Below are positions 28,400 through 39,905 of a DNA stretch of 64,000 nt, one piece after another (the first letter of the stretch is position 1; each line of letters begins with the position of its first letter). Source of the stretch: Antedon mediterranea (taxonomy: Eukaryota; Echinodermata; Crinoidea; Comatulida; Antedonidae); contig NC_092670.1 in the NCBI RefSeq assembly GCF_964355755.1, positions 14,941,201-15,005,200 of the forward strand, in the 5' to 3' direction. The translations under genes and the position numbers were made by a program. Below the pieces are notes generated by a model. It saw only the letters and a list, made by a program, of their open reading frames with translations, did not search any database and was not told the origin of the DNA.

Positions 28400-29930
28400 T
28401 ATTGTCCTAATATAATAAGTGGTTTGAAGGATTTTTGCAGATGGCCTTTTTTGCATTGTAAAGTTTACACTTTAAAATCTGTCAATTTATCCAAAAAGGT
28501 CAAACTTTGACCTATTTCAATAAAATCATTTCATAAGTTGTCTTCTTTTAATCAATATTAAGTGGTTTTTTACCCCAAAAAAGTCAAACCTAGAGCTATT
28601 TTAATAAAATGATTTCATAAATTGTCTTCTTTTATAGTTCTAGTAGTGATATAATCAATATTAAGTGGTTTGGATGATGTTTGTGGGGTGTTTTTTTAAA
28701 GTTTGCACAGTTTACATGGTAAAATGTGTCAATTTATTCCTAGAGCTATTTCAATAAAATTATTTCATAATCACCCCAAAAATGTCAAACCTAGAACTAT
28801 TTTAATAAAATGATTTCATAAATTGTCTTCTTTTATAGTTCTAGTAGTGGTATAATCAGTATTCAATTGTTTGAATGATGTTTGTGGGGTATTTTTTAAA
28901 GTTTGCATTAAGTTTACGCAGTTTACATGGTAAAATCTATCAATTATCCAAAATTGACATTTTTCACCCTAAAAAATCAAACCTAGAGCTATTTCAATAA
29001 AATGATTTCATAAATTGTCCTCTTTTATAGTTCTAATAATGATATAATCAATATTAAGTGGTTTGAATGATGTTTGTGGGTGTTTTTTTTAAAGTTTGCA
29101 TTAAGTTTACGCAGTTGAAATGGTGAAATCTGTAAATTTATCCAAAATTGACATTTTTCACCCTAAAAAATCAAACTTAGAGCTATTTCTATTAAATTAT
29201 TTCATAAATTGTCCTCTTTTATAGTTCTTGTAGTGCTATAATCAGTATTAAGTGGTTTGAATAATGTTTGTGGGGTGTTTTTTTTAAGTTTGCATTAAGT
29301 TTACGTGGTAAAATCTGTAAATTTATCCAAAATTGACATTTTTTACCCAAAAAATTCAAACCTAGAGCTATTTCAATAAAATTATTTCATAAATTGTCCT
29401 CTTTTATAGTTTTTGTAGTGGTATAATCAATATTAAGTGGTTTAGATGATGTTTGTGGGTGTTTTTTTTAAAGTTTGCACAGTTCACATGGTAAAATCTG
29501 TCAATTTATCCAAAATTGACGTTTTCACTCCAAAAAAGTCAAACCTAGAGCTATTTCAATAACATTATTTCATAAATTGTCTTCTTTTATAGTTCTAGTA
29601 GTGCTATAATCAGTATTCAATTGTTTGAATGATGTTTGTAGGGTATTTTTTAAAGTTTGCATTAAGTTTACGCAGTTTAAATGGTAAAATCTGTCAATTT
29701 ATCCAAAAATTGATATTTTTCACCCTAAAAAATCAAACCTAGAGCTATTTCAATGAAATGATTTCATAAATTGTCCTCTTTTATAGTTCTTGTAGTGGTA
29801 TAATCAATATTAAGTTGTTTGGATGATGTTTGTGGGTGTTTTTTTAAAGTTTGCATTACGTTTACGCAGTTTAAATGGTAAAATCTGTAAATTTATCCAA
29901 ATTTGACATTTTAAAACACGAACTAGGTTG
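28400..29930. repeat. Satellite array B (~190-bp unit)
   Basis: Seven to eight imperfect units carry 'ataatcaatattaagtggtt', 'gatgtttgtggggtgttttt', 'atccaaaattgacatttttc' and 'aaacctagagctatttcaat'. The first units are shortened. It sits between the two arms of satellite A. Confidence 0.92.
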
Positions 29931-29987
29931 TAAAAAGTGAAGGAAGTCATTATATTTTATTATTGTTTGGTCTACCCATAGTTATAG

Positions 29988-30017
29988 CAGGGAAGAGTTA
30001 AATTTAACTCTTCCCTG
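29988..30017. other. Perfect 30-bp palindrome beside satellite B
   Basis: Starts cagggaagagttaaa and is followed immediately by its complement, with no spacer. It lies about 60 bp beyond the end of satellite B, between the two satellite A arms. Confidence 0.9.
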
Positions 30018-30689
30018 GTTATAGGTAATAAAGGATGCCTATCATAGTCAAATGGCAATAACTGATTAGCCGAGACCAATGACATTTAAAACAACTCCTA
30101 CTTAAAATTCCCTACTTATACAGTACAGCAGCTTTTTGATTGGCTGCAAGTTTAGTTTTCTGTTCGTTCATCAGAAATGGTATAAATAATTATTAATCAA
30201 TAAGATTACTGGATTTCTTTAGTATTTCTGACACATTTCCAATCTTAATTGAATTATTAATGTAATGGAAATTGGTCATAGGCCTATTATAGCAACATAT
30301 CATTTCTGGAAGAGTATTACGGTCTGTATAGATCGATGTTAAAACACACGTCCTCATTTATCAAATAATTCATTCACTGCACATTTATTCTGTTAAGAAG
30401 AACTGGGACCCTCAATAGAAGCCAAAGCATGTCTCATGATGGCCTCTACAATACATATCAAACATAAAAAGATATGGAATATTTTTATTTTTACAACGGC
30501 ACACGTTCATCATAAACGATGCGTTCTTAAAAGTATAAATTTAAACAGCAAACGGATACAAATCAATAGGGTGATTAGGAACAAAAGAATAACATATTTT
30601 CAAAACCCATCGACTCGATCTCTTGTATACAGTAAATCTAACAAAATCACACTGATCATACTATCCAACATTAAGTATTAATAATTATT

Positions 30690-33600
30690 ATTGATTAGGT
30701 AGATAATAAAAGATGCGTTATATCAATTTATGAATACACAGATCATATCCAACAATGTGATATAGATTATTAATAATAATTTTTGATGAGGTAGATATTT
30801 AAAGATGCGTGCTCAGTTATCAAATTATGACTACACTGATCATATCCAACAATGTGATATAAGACATTAATAATAATTATTGATGAAATAGATATTTAAA
30901 GATGCGTGCTCAGTTATCAAATGACGACTACACTGATCATATCCAACAATGTGATATATGATATTAATATGAATTATTGATGCGGTAGATATTGAAAGAT
31001 GCGTGCTCAGTTATCAAATTCTGACTACACTGATCATATCCAACAATGTGATATATGATATTAATATAAATTATTAATGAGGTAGATATTGAAAGATACG
31101 TGATCAGTTATCAAATTCTGACTACACTGATCATATCCAACACTGTGATATAGATTATTAATATTAATTAATGATGTGGTAGATATTAAAAGATGCGTGC
31201 TCAGTTATCAAATTCTGACTACACAGATCATATCCAACAATGTGATATATGATATTAATATAAATTATTATTGAGGTAGATATTAAAAAATACGTGCTCA
31301 GTTATCAAATTATGACTACACTGATCATATCCAACAATGTGATATATGATATTAATATTAATTAATGATGAGGTAGATATTGAAAGATACGTGATCAGTT
31401 ATCAAATGACGACTACACTGATCATATCCAACAATGTGATATATGATATTAATATAAATTATTGATGACGTAGATATTAAAAGATGCGTGCTCAGTTATC
31501 AAATTCTGACTACACTGATCATATCCAACAATGTGATATATGATATTAATATAAATTATTAATGAGGTAGATATTAAAAGATGCGTGCTCAGTTATCAAA
31601 TTCTGACTACACTGATCATATCCAACAATGTGATATATGATATTAATATAAATTATTAATGAGGTAGATATTGAAAGATGCGTGCTCAGTTATCAAATTC
31701 TGACTACACTGATCATATCCAACAATGTGATATATGATATTAATATAAATTATTATTGAGGTAGATATTAAAAGATATGTGCTCAGTTATCAAATTCTGA
31801 CTACACTGATCATATCCAACAATGTGATATATGATATTAATGTAAATTATTAATGAGGTAGATATTTAAAGATGCGTGCTCAGTTATCAAATTACGACTA
31901 CACTGATCATATCCAACAATGTGTATGTAGATTATTAATTGATGCGGTAGATATTTAAAGATGCGTGCTCAGTTATCAAATTATGACTACACTGATCATA
32001 TCCAACAATGTGATATATGATATTAATATAAATTATTATTGAGGTAGATATTGAAAGATGCGTGCTCAGTTATCAAATTATGACTGCACTCATCATATTC
32101 AACAATGTGATATAGGATATTAATAATAATTCGTAATGAGGTAGATATTGAAAGATACGTCCTCAGTTATCAAATTATGACTACACTGATCATATTCAAC
32201 AATGTGATATATGATATTAATATAAATTATTAATGAGGTAGATATTTAAAGATGCGTGCTCAGTTATCAAATTACGACTACACTGATCATATCCAACAAT
32301 ATGTATGTAGATTATTAATTGATGCGGTAGATATTTAAAGATGCGTGCTCAGTTATCAAATTATGACTACACTGATCATATCCAACAATGTGATATATGA
32401 TATTAATATAAATTATTATTGAGGTAGATATTGAAAGATGCGTGCTCAGTTATCAAATTCTGACTACACTGATCATATCCAACAATGTGATATATGATAT
32501 TAATATAAATTATTAATGAGGTAGATATTGACAGATACGTGATCAGTTATCAAATGACGACTACACTGATCATATCCAACAATGTGATATATGATATTAA
32601 TATGAATTATTGATGCGGTAGATATTGAAAGATGCGTGCTCAGTTATCAAATTCTGACTACACTGATCATATCCAACAATGTGATATATGATATTAATAT
32701 AAATTATTATTGAGGTAGATATTAAAAAATACGTGATCAGTTATCAAATTATGACTACACTGATCATATCCAACAATGTGATATATAATATTAATATTAA
32801 TTAATGATGTGGTAGATATTGAAAGATACGTGATCAGTTATCAAATGACGACTACACTGATCATATCCAACAATGTGATATATGATATTAATATAAATTA
32901 TTGATGACGTAGATATTAAAAGATGCGTGCTCAGTTATCAAATTCTGACTACACTGATCATATCCAACAATGTGATATATGATATTAATATAAATTATTA
33001 ATGAGGTAGATATTAAAAGATGCGTGCTCAGTTATCAAATTCTGACTACACTGATCATATCCAACAATGTGATATATGATATTAATATAAATTATTAATG
33101 AGGTAGATATTGAAAGATGCGTGCTCAGTTATCAAATTCTGACTACACTGATCATATCCAACAATGTGATATATGATATTAATATAAATTATTAATGAGG
33201 TAGATATTAAAAGATGCGTGCTCAGTTATCAAATTCTGACTACACTGATCATATCCAACAATGTGATATATGATATTAATATAAATTATTAATGAGGTAG
33301 ATATTGAAAGATGCGTGCTCAGTTATCAAATTCTGACTACACTGATCATATCCAACAATGTGTATGTAGATTATTAATTGATGCGGTAGATATTGAAAGA
33401 TGCGTGCTCCGTTATCAAATTCTGACTACACTGATCATATCCAACAATGTGATATATGATATTAATATAAATTATTAATGAGGTAGATATTTAAAGATGC
33501 GTGCTCAGTTATCAAATTACGACTACACTGATCATATCCAACAATGTGATATATGATATTAATATAAATTATTGTTAAGGTAGAAATTAAAAGATACGTG

Positions 33601-34115
33601 CTCAGTTATCAAATTCTGACTACACTGATCATATCCAACAATGTGATATATGATATTAATATAAATTATTAATGAGGTAGATATTTAAAGATGCGTGCTC
33701 AGTTATCAAATTACGACTACACTGATCATATCCAACAATGTGATATAGATTATTTATATTAATTTTGATGCGGTAGATATTTAAAGATGCGTGCTCAGTT
33801 ATCAAATGACGACTACACTGATCATATCCAACAATGTGATATAGATTATTAATAATAATTATTGATGATGTAGATATTAAAAGATACGTGCTCAGTTATC
33901 AAATTATGACTACACTGATCATATCCAACAATGTGATATATAATATTAATATTAAAATTGATGACGTAGATTCTAAAAGATGCGTGCTCAGTTATCAAAT
34001 TATGACTACACTCATCATATTCAACAACGTGATATAGATTATTAATAATAATTATTGATGAGGTAGATGTGAGATGCGTGCTCAGTTATCAAATTTTAAC
34101 TACACTGATCATAAT
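30690..34115 (+). repeat. Satellite array A, right arm (~97-bp unit), inverted relative to left arm
   Basis: Roughly 35 units carry 'gatgcgtgctcagttatcaa', 'gactacactgatcatatcca' and 'acaatgtgatatatgatatt', the reverse complement of the left-arm unit. Units are more uniform than in the left arm. Multi-unit blocks recur, for example around 31380 and 32820, and 31860 and 32240. Confidence 0.95.
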
Positions 34116-35204
34116 ACTGTACACATAGTCCTTATGCAATTAGACATTGATTTAGTAGTACTACATATCATTTGTTAAATTAAGAATGTTGTTTCTGTGT
34201 TATTAAAAAACTTATTAAAATTTTTTAAAGTAAAAATATCAGTATTGATACCTATAAATTTGTATATCATAATAACATGCTTGATATTATAATAATGTGT
34301 TCTTTATTACAACTAAGAAACAATTATGTACGAGGATTATACACACTGATAGCTCTCAGTTATCAATAAACGACTACACAATATAGCTCCGCTCGCTCGA
34401 CTTTTTTCCCTCAAAACAAAAAAATGGCTCCCAACTATAATAGAGGGCGATATTTTAAAATTTTCTTTAAAAATGCACTGCATTGTACTCGAGAAGTTCC
34501 GCCAAAAGTTGATTAGGTTCATCTAATCTAAAATATAAAATATATATAAAATATAATATATAACATTCCTCTCAAAGTGTTTATATTATATTATTATATA
34601 AAATTATTTATATCCATCGTTGATAATGTTTATTGTTACTCTAAAATAAAATAGGCCTACATTAGTTTTTTTTTTTTCAAATTATGATTTTTTATATTTT
34701 ATTTATTATTGTTATTAACTTCGTTTATAAAGGGTGGAAATCGTAGCACTTAAATAAACACATAAAACAAACATAAGGCACAACAAAATTACAAAAAACA
34801 GAAGAAAAAAAAGACGAATCATAAATAAGAAAAAACGCGTTCAAGACACCTCGGGAAAATGAAGATGTACTACATCATAAGATTATACTAGCATAGCTTT
34901 ATAAATGCAAGTAATACATTAATGAAATTTAATACAACAAATACAACGATTTATGTTTTAGTTAGAGGGAACGACAACAGATCTTGGATGGAAAAAATAT
35001 TAGTTTTATACCTTGGAATCTCTAGCTCATGTCATAATGAATAGGGATAATCCTGTACCCAATTTTAAATGTTCCTTCCTCCTCTATTCCTTGGCATCAC
35101 ACGGATAGAAAGAACAAGGATATCTAATTTTATTCTAATTTAGAAAAACAACAAAAGTTTTTAGAAGGTTGTATTTTTACGAGGTTGCTCCTTCTCTCAT
35201 AATT

Positions 35205-35304
35205 ATGAATTAGACTTTTGCGAAATTGGCATTCCATAGTCTTCAATCCGTTTTATGAATTAGACTTTTGCGAAATTGGCATTCCATAGTCTTCACTCCG
35301 TTTT
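35205..35304. repeat. Perfect-looking 50-bp tandem duplication upstream of SNF8
   Basis: Two adjacent copies of a 50-bp unit beginning atgaattagacttttgcg, differing at one site near the end (caatccg versus cactccg). It ends about 90 bp before the SNF8 start codon, so it probably lies in the promoter or 5' leader. Confidence 0.95.
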
Positions 35305-35394
35305 TTTTCACAACACACAATATAGGCCTAGGCGCCTAGATACCGGAACTTATCATCTCAATAAATTGCTTAAAATACAGCAATAGTTGTCAAA

Positions 35395-36196
35395 ATGAGA
35401 CGGGGTGGACCAGGACTTGGTGCTATTAATAAAAAGAAACTTGCACAGGTCAATAAACAGTCCAACAACTGTGTTGATTGTAATTACTATAGCACTAGGT
35501 CTAGGCTACCCAGCATAATTTTGTTATTGATTGGAGAGAGCCAGGCAATTTAGGCCACAATTTACACGTTGTCTAATTTCGTAGTCGTTTCGTACCTGTA
35601 AATTCGACTGGCCGGGTTAATGTTCAAACATAGGAATGTCGCATACCACCTACCAACTAGGCCTAATCAATAACTAATTAGAATTATAATTATTAATATT
35701 TTGAAACCATTTTTTTGCTTCCAGGCGAAATACAAGAACAAGGGAACTGAAATTGCAGAGGACCAGTTTGCTCAGATGACCAAACAATTGGAGGTTTTCA
35801 GAAACAATTTAGAGGAATTTGCTGCCAATCACAAGAATGAAATCCGAAAAAATCCAGCATTCCGAACACAGTTCCAGGAGATGTGTGCCAGTATTGGCGT
35901 GGATCCATTGGCCTGTAGGAAATCACCATAATTATAAGGAATCATGTCAACATTATTATATACTGCAGTAACTGAATTTGTTACCGTACTGCAAACATGA
36001 TTTTGTTTCAATGTAGAAGTTTAGAGGCAGACACTGTAATAAAAAGTGTATATTTACCCAAAAATCTAGATAAATAATTGTATAAACAGGTCTGAGTAAA
36101 CAAATATAGTTACTGCAGTAAGAGCAGTAGAATAGTTTTGACATGGTCCCTAAAAATCAAGCATAAACTTACCACCATACATCAATTAATTTTTGT

Positions 36197-36267
<71 letters not shown>

Positions 36268-37558
36268 CATACTGTAAATTATAGAAACAGTGCTCATATT
36301 TGGAACATGATCTCATAATCGCGTCGAGCATAGCTCATTGGCGTATATATATATATATATATATATGGTATGGTTTTATAGTAAGAGCAAGTAAATAGCT
36401 TTCAATGAATTTACTGACCAAAGATCTACGTTTTTTTAGCTGGTAAAGGATTTTGGTCCGAAATGCTAGGTGTTGGTGATTTTTACTACGAGATTGGTGT
36501 TCAAATTATTGAAGTGTGCATGTCAACACAGCACCGGAATGGTGGCCTTATGACTTTAAATGAACTGTTACAAAAAGTAAAGGCAACGAGAGGAAAAACA
36601 AAACAAGCCCAAGATGTTAGTTTGTAAGTATAATATAAATAGATAGTACAGAAATCTGATTTAGCCTTGTCATATTGTTTTTAAACCCAGTATTTTACAA
36701 ATATTTTTTGTTAATATATTAAATTAGGGATCATGTCAAAATTACTCTACTGCAGTTACTGAAATCAACTGTTTATACAATTATTCAGCAAACTTCTTTA
36801 AAGTTTTGGAATTTTCAAATACAATTTTCTTACAGAGATGATTTAATGCGTGCAATTAAAAAGTTAAAAATACTAGGAAATGGCTTTGCACTCCATCGTT
36901 TACAAGATGGCCGCTATTTGATACAGTCTGTTCCTGCTGAACTCAATATGGATCACACTTCTGTTCTGGATAATGCACAGGTAGTTAAATCGAATTAAAG
37001 TATGTCTTTGTGTGTGATCAATAAAACATAATCTTAATTCTATTTCAATCATAGAAAAGGTTCCATTTAAAAATCTGCACAAGAAAAATGTCCATTGCCT
37101 GGATTTGAACCAGTGACTTGTCTCATTCAGGACAGGTGGCTTAACTACTAAACCACTTTAATGTTATAGCATATCATTTGAAGAAACATTAAAGCTTGTA
37201 TTTTTTCTAAAGACAAATGTATAGTACTAATGTACATTTGTTGTGGAATTTGATGGTATATATGAATTATTAATTATTTTTCAGAGCTGTGGTTACACGT
37301 CTGTGAACATCCTAAAATCAGAATTAAAATGGGAAACTGAAAGGGCATCTCTTGTCTTAGTAAGTATTTTTGTGCACTTTAACCTCTAAGGCTACTGTTT
37401 ATAATGAAATGGCGTTTATCTGTTGCCCTTTTTCAATTGTTTATTTTTAGGATCATATGGTAAAAGAAGGATTGGCCTGGGTTGATGATCAAAACAAAGA
37501 TGGGAGATTGTTCTGGTTTCCTGGCCTGTTCCCTGATAATGCTTCTACTACCTCCTAA
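35395..37558 (+). CDS. SNF8: ESCRT-II subunit SNF8 (VPS22/EAP30), complete
   Basis: SNF8 pairs with VPS36 and two VPS25 copies to form ESCRT-II, which acts on endosomes in sorting ubiquitinated cargo into multivesicular bodies. Exons: 35395-35448, 35725-35914, 36440-36623, 36836-36980, 37285-37359, 37451-37558. All junctions are GT-AG and phase-consistent, giving 251 residues against about 258 in human. Visible family signatures are the start MRRGGPGLGAINKKKLAQ, KNPAFRTQFQEMCASIGVDP, GFWSEMLGVGDFYYE, YLIQSVPAELNMDHT and LKWETERA. The helical hairpin covers roughly residues 1-80, followed by two winged-helix domains. The open frame after 35914 is intron read-through: joining to 36440 restores the conserved SGKGFW. 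A (TA)n tract, palindromic elements and a tRNA-like sequence sit in its introns. The 3' end converges on the TEX12-like gene. Confidence 0.96.
35938..36149. mobile_element. Family-B palindromic MITE in SNF8 intron 2
   Basis: 'ggaatcatgtcaacattatt' on the left mirrors 'gtagaatagttttgacatgg' on the right, and 'actgcagtaact' repeats appear near both ends. It starts about 20 bp after the exon-2 donor region. Confidence 0.6.
36201..36264. repeat. (TA)n microsatellite in SNF8 intron 2
   Basis: About 32 uninterrupted TA units; a second tract lies at 36344-36366. Other TA tracts are at 8746-8767 and 41343-41369. Confidence 0.97.
37084..37162 (-). other. tRNA-like sequence in SNF8 intron 4
   Basis: The minus strand has an A-box-like 'gtggtttagtagttaagcc', a T arm ctgg-ttcaaat-ccag (B box) and a nearby TTTTT. 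A similar B-box sequence lies at about 56405-56465 (minus, 'gggtttgaatcca'), and an A-box half at 37770-37812 (plus). These look like tRNA-derived SINE remnants. Confidence 0.45.
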
Positions 37559-38423
37559 CTGTGCAAATGTTGTAAAAGATGTTAATCTGAAGTAACCTAT
37601 GTCAAAGTACAAAGCGTCACAGTGTTGGGATGTACATTACAAAATGTAACTCTCCAAATACAGAACTGAGAAAACTAATTGAGTGGGAATAAGACTTTTT
37701 AGTTTGGCCCAAGTGTCCAGTTTTGTGACAATTGACTACGATCAAATTATTGTACAAAACTAAATTGTGTAGCTGTAGCTGGTGGTTAACATGCTTGCCT
37801 TCCAATCCAGAGGTACAGGGTTGTTACTTTATAAACCAATTAAATTACTGTTGTGAGTTGAGTCTGCTGATAGAATAAGCAAAAATATAAATTAGTTGTC
37901 AATATTATTTATTTACGACAACAATATTAAATATAATTGTAAATAACACGGAAACTTTTTACATGTGAAAATTATCAATACATTGTATCAATAAACAAAA
38001 ACCAAATGAACCTTGCCTCCATTCTTAGTATTGTTTAATCTTTATACATAAACTAACATTTTATTAGAAAAGTAAATTCTCCTATTGCACTGAAAATTAA
38101 AGTTTTAATATAACTTTCTATACATATTTTATTACTTTAAAAAACAAATTCTGTAAATAAAATGATAATTTAAAATAAAACTTTCAAATCGAAATATTTA
38201 AATGTACAACTAATTTTATATATTTTCAGTATCTCATATGTGAGGGATTTTTTTACTGTGGTATTGTACATAAAGTAAATTATTTTCAGTTAAAAGTGCT
38301 TGTGTGAGCAATATAATTGCAATGGAGAAAAAGTGTGTTAATCAATAATAACAGGACAGGAGGGATAACTACATGTATTTTACTGTACTCCAATTATTAA
38401 AATAAAACCAATTGAAAATTACA
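37559..38423. other. Convergent 3' spacer between SNF8 and TEX12-like genes
   Basis: AT-rich, with an aataaa at about 37989 on the plus strand that could polyadenylate SNF8 and an A-box-like tRNA remnant at 37770-37812. No gene was seen. Confidence 0.6.
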
Positions 38424-39905
38424 TTAGACTTTCAAGGCGTTGGATAAGGCCGCAAGACGCTTTCGAAGTCCTTCCTTTTGTGTCAATAGCTCCTTTTCAA
38501 TCGTTTCAGCCTGGGCTAATAAGACATCAAGTTGTTTGAAAGAGAACGTCTCATATTGTTCACTTTCACTGTAAAGAAACAAGCTTGGCTCAGTTTGGAT
38601 CATGTGCTTGGTTCCCACTAGGACGCAGCGCAAGTACATAAGCCGCAACGCATTCGAATTGGCCAATCAAATAGTTGGATTATTCAAACTTTCATTTTTG
38701 ATTGGTCAATTCATTTATGTTACGACTTACATCCTTAGGTTGCATCTAAATGCAAACCAAGCTATCATAAGAATTTTAATCTCCAGAAGTTGTAGCATAA
38801 CAACCAAAATATCAATACATTTTCAAGCAGACTTTATTTCCATTTGGAACACTTTTAATCTTCTAATATCTGAATTAATAGTTTAAACATGAATTAGCAA
38901 GTGATCAAATCAAATCATTTTATTTGTCCACATGGAAAAATTGGTTGTTCAAGCATCAAAATAAAAAATATTGTAACATCATTGAAGTATTGAAGCATTG
39001 TAGTATTATGTAGTAGTAGTTATATATTAAAAATACAAATAAAAAACTTACATAAACGTGTTTTTCCATTGTGAAATAGTCATATTGATATCACCATTCA
39101 TCACTATAATAATATGCACAAAAAAAAATTACTAGGTATATTAAATGAAGCCTTTTGACAGAGATAGTAAAATTGTTTTGAATTGTTATTGTAATAGTTC
39201 TCCCCTCCCTATTTCAAAATCCTAAATCCACCCATGTATTATAAATATTATTTATGTACTGTATTTCTGTTTTTTTGTATTCATGGCATGATCTATAAAA
39301 AATGTTTCTTTTGCCTTCTCCTGTGTTATTTATTAGGGCATAACTTTATTTGTTAGTGAATACAAACTACGTACGTTTGATAACTTCATTGACAGATTCG
39401 TTTTGAGATGTCAAGCCTCTATGTATTTTGTCAGTGCTTTCTGAACAAGACTGTGGTTGCTGCTGCTTTGTTAGTGACTCCTGATTCTGATGAGGCAGTG
39501 TCTGTTTTTCTTGTTCAGGTGTTGCACCAGAAAACTGCTTACTACTCTTACCCAATGTCAGGTCGATTGACTGTCTTGGAATTTTTCGATATGGTTCTTT
39601 GGTTGGGCTAAATAAATTCTGAAAAAAAATAAATAATTAAATTCCATTAGGGCCTAGTATAGGTAGGAGTAGGAGAATGTTTGATAGGATTCCTGAAATC
39701 AATCACTGAAGTTTTCCTGAGTTTGAGGACAAATATAGGTTAAAATAACAAATACCAAACAAAACATTAAGAAATAAATTACCTTTTCCTTTTGAGTTAA
39801 GGCCGAGGGTAGTTGAAAGTTTTTATCTTGGCTTTCACTCATTCTTCCATGTGTGGACACATTTTTACTAATAGTAATACTACAGCCTTCCTTTACTTCT
39901 TCCAT
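38424..39905 (-). CDS. TEX12: TEX12-like synaptonemal complex central element protein
   Basis: In vertebrates TEX12 pairs with SYCE2 to build fibres that join homologous chromosomes in meiosis. Minus-strand exons: 39905-39783, 39618-39375, 39103-39052, 38568-38424. All have GT-AG junctions and matching phases, giving 187 residues with stop at 38424-38426. The last ~73 residues align without a gap, as far as I can recall it, to the end of human TEX12: ESVNEVIKLMNGDINM, then LLAQAETIEKELLTQKEGLR and KRLAALSNALKV against human [20 protein letters not shown] and its final residues. The N-terminal ~110 residues are polar, rich in S, Q and T, and probably disordered; this part is longer than in human (123 residues in total). 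The 52-base third exon is supported by phase and by the alignment. Identification rests on a remembered family sequence and a short coiled coil, so another small coiled-coil protein is possible. Confidence 0.72.

Larger units (their letters stand above)
25169..35394. other. Intergenic region between divergent AKAP9-like and SNF8 genes
   Basis: Contains the GGCCTA block, satellites A and B, the 30-bp palindrome and the 50-bp duplication. Promoters of both genes must lie at its two ends, but no TATA box or initiator could be assigned. The open frame at 30436-30681 has no recognisable protein content. Confidence 0.8.

Noticed and set aside
30436-30681. 81-codon plus-strand frame between the satellite arms
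   Set aside because: Composition is what AT-rich random sequence gives (I, K, N, S), with no domain and no neighbouring exon.
26716-34115. Possible CRISPR array
   Set aside because: Repeats are about 97 bp with no unique spacers, in a eukaryotic intergenic region; this is satellite DNA.
35915-35931. SNF8 ending at the TAA at 35929-35931 after exon 2
   Set aside because: Splicing at GCCT|gtagga to the acceptor at 36440 restores the conserved SGKGFW and the rest of the ESCRT-II protein.
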